The notes: generated from the sequence alone by a model not told the origin. Shown: positions 1 to 8,160, counted from the first letter of the stretch. The stretch: DNA of 13,969 nt from Patescibacteria group bacterium UBA6816 (GCA_002452615.1 DKES01000009.1:1-13969), one strand, 5' to 3'. Translations and numbers: made by a program.

Positions 1-3000
1 TGGTTCCAGAAGTGCCAGAACAAACTGCCAAGGTTGTAGTTTATGTTCCTTCGCCTTTGTCAGGGGAATTAGGCGAATTAAAGCCAAGTAATCCTGCTAT
101 TTTTTACAAAAGTCCAGTGATTAATAAAATTTCTCCTTCTCAAGGACCACCTCAAACCTGGATTACTATTGAGGGAAATAATTTTGGTTCTGAACCAGGG
201 GAAGTTTATTTTAAATATGAAGGAGTAGATTATTTAGGAGAAGTTTTGCCAAATTATTGTCCGCAAACCTGGTCTAATAAAAAAATTGTTATTGTTGTTC
301 CTAAAGAATTGCCCCGCGTCCCCAGTAATCGCGATAGTTATGAGTTAGGGGTTTATGTTAAAACTCAAGCTAATATTAAAAGCGCGGATTTTTCTTGGGA
401 ATTAAACAAACAACCCTTGGCTCCGGCAATTTGTGCTTTAGAACCAGAACAGGGTTATCCGGGTTTTACTCCTTTAACTATTAAAGGAACTAGGTTTGAG
501 TTAGGACCAGATGAAATAAGCCGAGATTTAATTTTTAATTCAAATAAAAAAGCAGATTTTTTAACTTGGGTCTCAGATACGGAAATAAATAAAATTACTG
601 TTCCTCAAGAAGCAATTAATGGTCCGTTAAAAATACAAAAACTGATTAGAACTAATTGTCAACCAATTTGTCATGGTTTTTATTTTGGAGGAGTTTGTGT
701 TGGTACTTTAGGGCCGGAACAAGAGTGTGAAGAAGTTACCATAGAAAGCAATGCTATTAATTTTGATATTGTGGAAATGGGTGGTTGCGGATTTTTTGGT
801 ACTTTTGCTTCTCGAGAAGGACAAATTTTAGTTGGAGAAAAAAAATTAGAATATCCTCCCAAAGAACCTTTTGATAGTCAAGGGGTGGGAGCTTTAGCCA
901 CTGATGGTCAATATTTTTATACTAAAAGTTGGGGTAGTTATGACCGCTGGTCTCCTGGAGAATATAATTGTGGGAGTGTTTCTGGTTGTCCGGATAATGT
1001 GATTACAAAAATAGGCACAGGTTATCAAGGAACTACTGCTGGTCAAGTTTATGGTGATTTAGCCGAGGTTAGCCCTAGTTTAAATTTAACTTATCATTCA
1101 GATGGATATATTTATAATGGTCACACTTTGGACGGGCATCAACTAGAAAGAATTAAGGTGGCCACAGGAGAAAAAGGAAGGGTTAATATCCCAGCCGGTT
1201 TAATGGTTAGAAATACTGGTCAAACCGCTAGCAGTGCTTACGGAGGTCATTTAATTACTTCTGATGGAAAATATATTTATAATTTAGCTTATAGTTTAGG
1301 TTCAGAATATAATGGTTTTCGAGTTAAAGTTTTTGACCCTCAAAATAATTGGCAATTAGTTAGAGAATGGGATTCTGTGGGGTCAGATTATGGTTATACC
1401 CCTGACTCTTTTTATACTGATGGTTTAATTGCGGATGGGGATTATGTTTACGCTATTGGATGGACTGGATTAATTAGAAAAATGAATGCTTTAACCGGGC
1501 AAGTAGTGGGGCAATGGAGCACAGAACAAAAACAAAAAACCAATCCAGATGGCAATAATACTGATTTTATTTCCGGACAATATGATTGGGTTAATAATAA
1601 GATTTGGTTAGGGGATTTAGTTGACTGGGACCGTTGTGACCAATGTGCCTCTGGAGGAACATTTTATTGTCATTGTACTCCCGCTTATATTTATGAATAT
1701 AATTGTTTAAAACAAAATTTACCTCGGGTAGTAGAAGATAAAACTTGTCAACAAAATACAGCCAGTCCTTCTCCTAATCATTTATCTAAAGAAGTTTGTA
1801 ACAATGCTTTAATTTCGGCTCGTTTTAATCGAGTAATGGCGGAAAGCTCTTTAAATAAAAATAATATTGTTGTTCAAAAATGTAATTCAGGAAATGAAGA
1901 ATTTAACCAAGAAAGTTGTACAAATATAAATGGAGAGATTGACTTAACTGGTTTTAATGAGCAAGGATTTATTTTTATTCCAGATAATGATTTAACTTCT
2001 AATTATTGGTATCAGGTTATTTTAAAAAGTGGGGAAGGGGGAATTCAGGACGAAAAAGGACGATTATTAGACGGTAATAAAGATGGCTTATCTCAAGGTT
2101 CTCCGCAAGACGACTATCAATGGCATTTTAAAACCAGGGTTTCCAATGAACCTTGTCTTCCAGAATCAGTTAATATTTTTGAAATAGTCCCTGAAGAAGA
2201 GATACCCGGACTTATTGTTCACCCAGGAGAGAGAGATTATTTTTCCCTTTTAATTGGTTCGGGTTGCCAGATTTTAAATAATCAGGGTTTTGATTGGTCT
2301 TGGGTTTCTTCAGATTTAGCCGTGGCCACAATTACTGGGGCAAATTCTTTAGCTCAAGCCGAATCAAAGGATTTAGGAGAAACAGAAATTAAAGTTACCG
2401 CCGAAAGTACGGCGGCAGTTACCGGGACAATTGATTTAAAAGTGGGTCTAATTCCAGAACTTTTAAACTCTCAACCAACTGGAACAGAAGTTTGTCGGAA
2501 CGCGTTAATTCAATTTATTTTTAATCAAGAAATGGATTTAGCTAGTCTTAATTCTGAAACCATTAAATTTGAAAAATTAACAGGGGAGGGAGGAGAACAA
2601 GATATAAACCAAATTCTTAAATTTAATAATTCAGATAAACAAACCGTGGTTCAACTTCAAACTGATTTATTAGGGGCTAGTCAAAAATATAAAATTACGA
2701 TTTTAGGAAAAGACCAAGGGGTTAAAAGTAAATACGGAGTGGTCCTGACCCAGGATCTTGATTGGGAGTTTACTACGGCTGAAGAAATTTGTTATTTATC
2801 AAAAGTAAAAATAGAGCCAAATTCAATTGATTTTAATCAAAGTGGAGCCAAAGCTGATTTAACTGCTTCAGCTTATGATAATCAAGGAAATCAAATTACA
2901 GGGATTCCTAATAATTATGAATGGACTTGGTCTTGGCAAACCTCAGATAACAACATTGTTTCTTTAACTAATTCTAATTCAGAAACAGAAACCATTACCG

Positions 3001-5642
3001 CCCAAAATCGTAATGGCCGAGTTCAAATTAGAGCCACGGCTACACCTAATTGGGGCAACCCTGTGTCAGAAAATATTGCGGTTAATGTCTTTCTTTGCGA
3101 AGTTCCTTGGGAATTTGAAGATGAGTCCCAAGAAAATCCTCGATTTAGAGGAGAGCGTTATACTAATTTTAAATTAAAATACTGTCGTCAAGAAATTGAA
3201 GGTCAAGGAGAAAAATTACCAGAATTAAATGGACCAGCTGTTTTAGGGGGGAGTAGTGATTTAGTTAAAGAATTTTTATTCCCAGTTGACCAAACCAGTG
3301 ACGCCATTGGCTTAAAGGTTTTTGAGAATCCTCAACAATTAAGTTCTTTGGCCTGGTATCAAGAAAACGTACCCAATCCAGGTAATCCTAAAAATTTAAC
3401 TATAGATGGATATTCTGCAGTACAAGAAGGCCGAACTGTTTATGTTAGCGTACCTAATGTAACTAATAATCAGGTTAAAACCTTGGTTTTTGTTATTTCT
3501 TATTCAGCTCGAGAAATTTCATTAGAACAAGAAGTTAATCCCCAAACTCAAAAAATATTTAATCAACTATTAGATAACTGGACTTTTAATACTAATTTAA
3601 ATAATCCTGACCCAATTACAGACAAAGAACAAATTCAAAATGATTTAATTCGATTGCAAGATTTAGGAGAAATAAAAAGAATGTTAGCTTCTTACAAACA
3701 AAGCACGGGACAATATCCTGTTTTAGGTTCAGGAACTTTTGTCCAAGGAAGAACAAATAGTCTTTGGCCGTCTTGGCAAAAAAACTTAGGAAGTCTTTTA
3801 AAAAAGACCTTACCCTTAGACCCGGTTAATAAATTTAATGGTCCTTGTGCTGGTTGTGGTGAGGAGCAATGTAATCAAACTTGTTATAATCCTTATAATG
3901 GGTTTTTTGATCCTCCGGATGGTTCGCGTTTTTATCAATATTATGTTCCAGAAGAACCAGAATGTTTGGGTTTTTACTATAATTTATCTGCTAATTTAGA
4001 ATATGGTGGAAAGGGTTTAACTTGGCAAGGATTAGAAGAAGTTGTTTTAACTGATAATTATCAAAATGTTTCTGCTAATTATTATTATTCTTCTCAAGAA
4101 ACACCGGTTTGTGGAGATAATATTTTACAATGTGGAGAACTTTGTGATGGAAATCTAGTTGAAGCCCCACCTCAAATGCGTTGTGGTGAAAATTGTTTAG
4201 AATGGGAGTGTCAAACCAATTGGGAAAATTGTGATGAAAGTTTAATTACTGGGTGTGAAGCAAATTTAACCACTCCTCAATATTGTGATTCTTGTAAGAA
4301 TAATTGTGAGGATTTACCCCAAATAGAAATAGTAGCCTGTGATAATAGCCAGTGTAAGATTTTAGATTGTCAAGGAGATTGGGGTAATTGTGATGGAAGA
4401 TGGGAGACTGGCTGTGAAACAGATTTAGCTAATAGCTCTTCTCATTGTAGAGAATGTGAGAATTCATGTTCTAAAAAACCTCATACTAATGTCAAGTGTC
4501 AAAATAAAGAGTGTGTTTATACTTGTTTTTCAGGTTGGGGCAATTGTGATGATGATTGGAATACTGGCTGTGAAACAAATTTAACTAATAGCTCTTCTCA
4601 TTGTGGAAAATGTAAGAATTCATGTTCTTTGCCCCATACTATTAGTTATTGTGAATCATCTCAATGTCAAATAGTGGCTTGTGACCAAGATTATGGTGAT
4701 TGTAAAGATTTAGAAGATGGTTGTGAAACAAATTTAAAAACTAATGTTAATCATTGTGGTTCTTGTACTAATAATTGTGAGGATTTACCCAATGTTAAAA
4801 CAGTTGAATGTAGAGAAAAAGAGTGTGTGATTCTTAGTTGTGAAGCTGGTTATGTGTTAGAATATGGCTGTGAAAAAATAGCTAATGATTATGCTTGTAA
4901 TTCAGATAATCAGTGTGCTTCTGGAAATTGTTTTAATAAAATTTGCCGACCGTCATATTGGGTGTGTGATTCAGGCGTTTGTTGTAATAATAACCAATAT
5001 ATACCTAATTATTTTAATAGAATTTGTCGGGAGACTAGTGATCCTTGTAAAGATCCAGCTTTATGTACAGGCACTTCGGCTGATTGTCCGGATAATCCTA
5101 ATAAGGTTGATAGCACTAGTTGTGGAACTTGTAAATATTGTCAATCCGGAGTTTGTGTAAATGTAAGCACTGCTCATACTCCCGGAGATATGGACCCTAA
5201 TAATGATTGTGATGGTCCCCTTGGTTGTTTAACCGGAGATTGTGTTGATGAACAAGGATATTGCGATTATCATACTGATGGTCAGCGCAATTGTGATATT
5301 TGTCATCAATGTAATAACAGTGGTGTTTGTGAAGCTGTTACTGGTTCTGGCATAATTCCATATTTTGGTTGTGTTGGCCAATGTGTTGATGGTCTTTGTG
5401 TTATTCCTGAATTAGAATGTACTCCTGGAGAAGTTCGTTCTAATAGTACTCATTGTCTTTATTGTCAAGATGATGGTACTTGGAGAGAAGAAAGAGGTTG
5501 TCCTGAAGGCCAATATATTTGTGATTGTAAGAGATATTGTGGCAATGGATGTGGAGAAAATGAATTTTGTTGTTCTCCTATTAAGGGTTGTAATTTTATA
5601 CCAGGTAATTATATAAATCCATGTTTAGAAAGTGATATCTAA
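1..5642 (+). CDS. Giant mosaic cysteine-rich surface/secreted protein (5'-partial)
   Basis: The reading frame is already open at base 3, upstream of the GTG at 12, so the true start and any signal peptide lie outside the window. Residue numbers count that GTG as 1. Visible modules are: two IPT/TIG-like Ig domains (about 33-100 and 136-230); a propeller-like region with repeated DG-x-Y-x-Y strands (about 290-560); alternating SbsA-type Ig-like (about 584-705 and 816-923) and Big_2-like domains (about 717-813 and 929-1027); a module with a WYQENVPNPGNP motif (about 1083-1196); a segment resembling a type IV pilin globular domain (about 1205-1345); and a Cys-rich region from 1367 to the end, with 52-residue repeats and a disintegrin-like stretch near 1652-1700. 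No C-terminal membrane anchor or sorting motif is visible. The many cysteines imply disulfides and an extracellytoplasmic location. A role as adhesin or surface-layer component is inferred; no catalytic motif was recognised. Confidence 0.85.
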   Translation, partial: VPEVPEQTAKVVVYVPSPLSGELGELKPSNPAIFYKSPVINKISPSQGPPQTWITIEGNNFGSEPGEVYFKYEGVDYLGEVLPNYCPQTWSNKKIVIVVPKELPRVPSNRDSYELGVYVKTQANIKSADFSWELNKQPLAPAICALEPEQGYPGFTPLTIKGTRFELGPDEISRDLIFNSNKKADFLTWVSDTEINKITVPQEAINGPLKIQKLIRTNCQPICHGFYFGGVCVGTLGPEQECEEVTIESNAINFDIVEMGGCGFFGTFASREGQILVGEKKLEYPPKEPFDSQGVGALATDGQYFYTKSWGSYDRWSPGEYNCGSVSGCPDNVITKIGTGYQGTTAGQVYGDLAEVSPSLNLTYHSDGYIYNGHTLDGHQLERIKVATGEKGRVNIPAGLMVRNTGQTASSAYGGHLITSDGKYIYNLAYSLGSEYNGFRVKVFDPQNNWQLVREWDSVGSDYGYTPDSFYTDGLIADGDYVYAIGWTGLIRKMNALTGQVVGQWSTEQKQKTNPDGNNTDFISGQYDWVNNKIWLGDLVDWDRCDQCASGGTFYCHCTPAYIYEYNCLKQNLPRVVEDKTCQQNTASPSPNHLSKEVCNNALISARFNRVMAESSLNKNNIVVQKCNSGNEEFNQESCTNINGEIDLTGFNEQGFIFIPDNDLTSNYWYQVILKSGEGGIQDEKGRLLDGNKDGLSQGSPQDDYQWHFKTRVSNEPCLPESVNIFEIVPEEEIPGLIVHPGERDYFSLLIGSGCQILNNQGFDWSWVSSDLAVATITGANSLAQAESKDLGETEIKVTAESTAAVTGTIDLKVGLIPELLNSQPTGTEVCRNALIQFIFNQEMDLASLNSETIKFEKLTGEGGEQDINQILKFNNSDKQTVVQLQTDLLGASQKYKITILGKDQGVKSKYGVVLTQDLDWEFTTAEEICYLSKVKIEPNSIDFNQSGAKADLTASAYDNQGNQITGIPNNYEWTWSWQTSDNNIVSLTNSNSETETITAQNRNGRVQIRATATPNWGNPVSENIAVNVFLCEVPWEFEDESQENPRFRGERYTNFKLKYCRQEIEGQGEKLPELNGPAVLGGSSDLVKEFLFPVDQTSDAIGLKVFENPQQLSSLAWYQENVPNPGNPKNLTIDGYSAVQEGRTVYVSVPNVTNNQVKTLVFVISYSAREISLEQEVNPQTQKIFNQLLDNWTFNTNLNNPDPITDKEQIQNDLIRLQDLGEIKRMLASYKQSTGQYPVLGSGTFVQGRTNSLWPSWQKNLGSLLKKTLPLDPVNKFNGPCAGCGEEQCNQTCYNPYNGFFDPPDGSRFYQYYVPEEPECLGFYYNLSANLEYGGKGLTWQGLEEVVLTDNYQNVSANYYYSSQETPVCGDNILQCGELCDGNLVEAPPQMRCGENCLEWECQTNWENCDESLITGCEANLTTPQYCDSCKNNCEDLPQIEIVACDNSQCKILDCQGDWGNCDGRWETGCETDLANSSSHCRECENSCSKKPHTNVKCQNKECVYTCFSGWGNCDDDWNTGCETNLTNSSSHCGKCKNSCSLPHTISYCESSQCQIVACDQDYGDCKDLEDGCETNLKTNVNHCGSCTNNCEDLPNVKTVECREKECVILSCEAGYVLEYGCEKIANDYACNSDNQCASGNCFNKICRPSYWVCDSGVCCNNNQYIPNYFNRICRETSDPCKDPALCTGTSADCPDNPNKVDSTSCGTCKYCQSGVCVNVSTAHTPGDMDPNNDCDGPLGCLTGDCVDEQGYCDYHTDGQRNCDICHQCNNSGVCEAVTGSGIIPYFGCVGQCVDGLCVIPELECTPGEVRSNSTHCLYCQDDGTWREERGCPEGQYICDCKRYCGNGCGENEFCCSPIKGCNFIPGNYINPCLESDI
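4110..5630 (+). other. Cysteine-rich C-terminal region of the giant protein
   Basis: From residue 1367 onward cysteine becomes very frequent. The region opens with a CGDNILQCGELCDGN segment, which resembles the Myxococcus-type Cys-rich (DUF4215-like) motif. Four units of about 52 residues follow, with the pattern C-x-G-x-W-G-N-C-D ... GCETNL ... HCG-x-C-x-N-x-C. After these come non-repetitive Cys-rich stretches, including a disintegrin-like segment. Such modules are known from secreted multi-domain proteins of Myxococcota and other large-genome bacteria. Their presence here points to a disulfide-stabilised extracellular stalk or binding region. Confidence 0.75.
4431..4628 (+). repeat. 156-bp-spaced coding repeat (two best-conserved copies)
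   Basis: Bases 4431-4472 and 4587-4628 match at 39 of 42 positions with an offset of exactly 156 bp (52 codons). They lie in the second and third Cys-rich protein repeats. A second pair, sharing the run ataattgtgaggatttaccc near 4300 and 4772, links repeats 1 and 4. Similarity kept at the DNA level suggests recent internal duplication or gene conversion. Confidence 0.8.
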
Positions 5643-5650
5643 TTTTAAAG

Positions 5651-5679
5651 TTGCTAAAAAAATAATAAAAGGTTAAAAT
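5651..5679 (+). promoter_or_regulatory. Candidate sigma70 promoter for the signal-anchored surface gene
   Basis: TTGCTA (5651-5656) and TAAAAT (5674-5679) are separated by 17 bp, in the 65-bp gap between the two surface genes. The -35 matches consensus at 4 of 6 bases and the -10 at 5 of 6. Transcription would start near 5686, about 22 bases before the ATG. In AT-rich sequence such matches arise easily, and no terminator separates the two genes, so cotranscription is also possible. Confidence 0.35.
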
Positions 5680-5707
5680 AAATTAATTAATTGATTAATA
5701 TAAATTT

Positions 5708-8122
5708 ATGTTTGAACCAGACCAAAAAAATACAAATCAATCATCTTCTAAAGGAGATGTCCCTAAAGTAGATCCTCCTCAACCTCCTCAAAAAGATTCT
5801 TCTTCAAAGGGTTCTCCAGGACCAAAAATAGAATTTGATGATTCTTTAACTGAGGCTTTAGAAGCAGAAAAAAAAGCTTCAGATTCAAAGCCGGCGCCAG
5901 ACCAAGCCGAAGACATGTTTGCTTCAGTGTCTTCCCCTGGACCAGCTATTCCTCAACCACCTTCACCCCCGGCCAGTCCTAATCCAACTCCCACCCCAAT
6001 TACTCCACCGCCCTCTCAACCAACTCCTCCAAAATCTGTTCCTCCGACAGCTGGTTCAACTCCACCTGCTCCATCTACCCCTTCTACTCCCTCACCTTCA
6101 ATTACTCCTCCTCAAGCCGAAAAACCTGAATCAGCCAAGGATTTTGTTACCCCAGAATTAGCTAAAAAAGACATTATTCAAGAAGCAGATGAGGGAAGTA
6201 ATTCTCAAGAAGAATCTGTTCACGTAATGTCTAGTAAGTTTAGAAAATCTAAGCCAAAATCATCACAAAAAAAATCTAAAAAAAATAATTTTTTAATCAT
6301 TTTATTGATAATCATTTTATTAATAATTGGCGGAGTGGGTTTTTATTATTTTTGGGGTCAAAAATATACTTTAAATATTCCCTTTTTAAAAGGTTCTTCA
6401 GAAGAACCAGAATTAACAGAAGAGACAGCAACACCAGTGGAAGAAGAAGTTGTTGAAGAAGTGGAAGAAGAAGTTGTTGAAGAAGAGGAAGAAGAAGTTG
6501 TTGAACTTTCTAAAGAAAAAGAATTAAGAGCTAATTTAAGAAATGAAAACCAAGTTCTTGTTTCTTGGGCTGAATTTTATTTACCTGAAGGTTCTTTGGA
6601 AAAAGATATGGAAATAGAATTAGAAGGTCAATTTTCCTCTTTAGAGGAAGAACCAGTTGAAGAGGTAGTAGAAGAAGAACCAGCGGAAGAACCAGTGGAA
6701 GAAGAGACAGTAGAACCAGTGGGAGAAGAGACAGTAGAACCAGTTGAAGAAACAACAGAAGCAGAAGAAACAACAGAAGCAGAAGAAACAGAAGAATATG
6801 AAATTATCGGCGGAATTTATACTTTTTCCTTAAAATCTATTTTACCGGAAACAGAATCATTAGGTCTTGAGTTTATGGAAGAAATAAGACCAACTGAGGA
6901 ATATTTACAAGTCCAAGACCTTTTATTAAAAAACCCAGGTACTTTAAAAATATTTTTTAGTGATGATTTAATAGAAGAAGAATGGAAACAAGACCTTAGT
7001 TTAGCTTATTTTAAAGATGGTTTTTGGACTCCCATAGAAAGTTCTTTAGATGAAGAAAATAATATTTTTACCAAAGAATTAGATTTTTTCCCGGCTAATA
7101 TTTGGGCGGTAGTAATTAAGAAGTCAATAATTATTCCTGAAGAAGAACCATTTCAAATTACCCCGAGCATTCCTTCTAGTACTGACACAGATAATGATGG
7201 ATTAACTGATGTGGAAGAAAATGTTTATGGCACAGAAATTAATAATCCCGATACTAATACTAGTGGCACTTCAGACGGACAAGAAATTCTTAATTTAACT
7301 GACCCTTTACAAGCAGAATCTCAATTAGCTACTTCTGGTTTAATTAATGTTTATACTAATCCGACTTATGCTTATAGCTTTTTCTATCCTTCTTCTTGGT
7401 TAGCCCGAGCTATTCCAGAAACCGGTAATCAGGAAATTTTAGTGATTACTAATACTGGCGAATTTTTTAGTATTACTGTAGAGAATAATCCGGAAAAATC
7501 ATCTGCCGCTGAGTGGTATTTAAATCAATCTCCTAGTATCGCAGAAGAGTCATTATACCCAGTCGTTGTAAATGAACAGGAAGCAGTTTGGAATCCTGAA
7601 CGCTCAACTATTTATATTACCAAAGATGACCGAGTGTATATTCTTTCTTATAATGTCGGCACAGAAAGAGAAGCTAATTTTAAAACAACCTTTAGAATGA
7701 TGATTAATAGTTTTAGGTTTATTACCCAACCCCAAGGCCGTCCAGACGGGACTTTAATCAGTTATCCTGAACAACCAGAAGTTTATTTAATCCAAAATGG
7801 CCAAAAAAGACCTTTTGCTTCTGGAGAGGTTTTTGAAAGTTTAGGTTTTGAATGGGAAGATATTATTGAAATTCCTTTAACTGAAACTTATGAAGATGGA
7901 GAATTAATTACTGGTCGATTAGATGACACTTTAATTAAATATTCAGAAGACCCGGGAGTTTATTTAATCCAAAATGGGCAAAAAAGACCTTTTGCTTCTG
8001 GAGAGGTTTTTGAAAGTTTAGGTTTTGAATGGGAAGATATTATTGAGATTCCTAGTGAAGAAATTTATCCTGATGGACCCATTATTGAGAATAATGCCAC
8101 TTCTATTTCCAGTGGAGAATAG
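5708..8122 (+). CDS. Signal-anchored multidomain surface protein with acidic tracts and KRPF repeats
   Basis: An 804-residue protein with no cleavable signal peptide. Residues 1-190 are hydrophilic and rich in Pro/Ser, ending in a Lys/Arg cluster. A single hydrophobic helix at about 194-216 follows, so the positive-inside rule puts the N-tail in the cytoplasm and the rest outside. The exterior has: a Glu/Val tract (about 233-269); a ZU5-like beta domain (about 278-473, beginning near FYLPEGSLEKD and closing near FFPANIWAVV), interrupted by a second Glu/Thr/Pro tract (about 312-364); a DTDNDGLTD calcium-loop segment like thrombospondin type 3 repeats (about 490-538); a PsbP-like domain (about 545-672, with YAYSFFYPSSW); and two 59-residue repeats carrying NGQKRPFASGEVFESLGF (about 680-785). 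It probably displays binding domains at the cell surface and may couple to cytoplasmic partners through the proline-rich tail. The exact function is unknown. No Shine-Dalgarno sequence precedes the ATG. Confidence 0.85.
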   Translation: MFEPDQKNTNQSSSKGDVPKVDPPQPPQKDSSSKGSPGPKIEFDDSLTEALEAEKKASDSKPAPDQAEDMFASVSSPGPAIPQPPSPPASPNPTPTPITPPPSQPTPPKSVPPTAGSTPPAPSTPSTPSPSITPPQAEKPESAKDFVTPELAKKDIIQEADEGSNSQEESVHVMSSKFRKSKPKSSQKKSKKNNFLIILLIIILLIIGGVGFYYFWGQKYTLNIPFLKGSSEEPELTEETATPVEEEVVEEVEEEVVEEEEEEVVELSKEKELRANLRNENQVLVSWAEFYLPEGSLEKDMEIELEGQFSSLEEEPVEEVVEEEPAEEPVEEETVEPVGEETVEPVEETTEAEETTEAEETEEYEIIGGIYTFSLKSILPETESLGLEFMEEIRPTEEYLQVQDLLLKNPGTLKIFFSDDLIEEEWKQDLSLAYFKDGFWTPIESSLDEENNIFTKELDFFPANIWAVVIKKSIIIPEEEPFQITPSIPSSTDTDNDGLTDVEENVYGTEINNPDTNTSGTSDGQEILNLTDPLQAESQLATSGLINVYTNPTYAYSFFYPSSWLARAIPETGNQEILVITNTGEFFSITVENNPEKSSAAEWYLNQSPSIAEESLYPVVVNEQEAVWNPERSTIYITKDDRVYILSYNVGTEREANFKTTFRMMINSFRFITQPQGRPDGTLISYPEQPEVYLIQNGQKRPFASGEVFESLGFEWEDIIEIPLTETYEDGELITGRLDDTLIKYSEDPGVYLIQNGQKRPFASGEVFESLGFEWEDIIEIPSEEIYPDGPIIENNATSISSGE
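6701..6784 (+). repeat. Acidic coding microrepeats (24 bp x2, then 18 bp x2)
   Basis: Two 24-bp units (6701-6724 and 6725-6748, both beginning gaagagacagtagaaccagt) are followed by two identical 18-bp units gaaacaacagaagcagaa (6749-6766 and 6767-6784). All are multiples of three, so copy-number change lengthens or shortens the Glu/Thr-rich linker without a frameshift. Confidence 0.8.
7781..8053 (+). repeat. Near-identical tandem 177-bp-period coding repeat
   Basis: Bases 7781-7876 and 7958-8053 are 96-bp blocks differing at only two positions, offset by 177 bp (59 codons). The intervening linkers are more diverged. The block encodes the YLIQNGQKRPFASGEVFESL unit and its continuation. The near identity indicates a recent duplication or ongoing gene conversion. 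Confidence 0.9.
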
Positions 8123-8140
8123 TGGAGAATAGTGGAGAAT
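8111..8140 (+). repeat. 10-bp tandem repeat agtggagaat x3 spanning a stop codon
   Basis: Three exact head-to-tail copies of agtggagaat, followed by ag. The TAG stop of the upstream surface gene (8120-8122) is formed at the junction of the first two copies. The last coding residues, Ser-Gly-Glu, are encoded by the first copy. The unit is not a multiple of three. Confidence 0.9.
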
Positions 8141-8160
8141 AGATTAGTTCCTCGGAAACT

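Noticed and set aside
4885..5160. A 91-codon hydrophobic Ile/Val-rich + strand frame
   Set aside because: It is a shadow of the Cys-rich coding region, where TGT-rich codons read in another frame give Val/Ile; the main frame is continuous across it.
4110..5630. CRISPR-like or satellite array in the repeated Cys-rich region
   Set aside because: The repeats are coding, in frame and imperfect, with a 156-bp period and no unique spacers.
5919..6161. An 80-codon Leu/Pro-rich + strand frame
   Set aside because: It is a frame-shifted shadow of the proline-rich tail of the signal-anchored gene.
6531..6773. An 80-codon Leu-rich minus strand frame
   Set aside because: It is the antisense of the Glu-rich repeats (GAA read as TTC/CTT), giving an artificial Leu-rich peptide.
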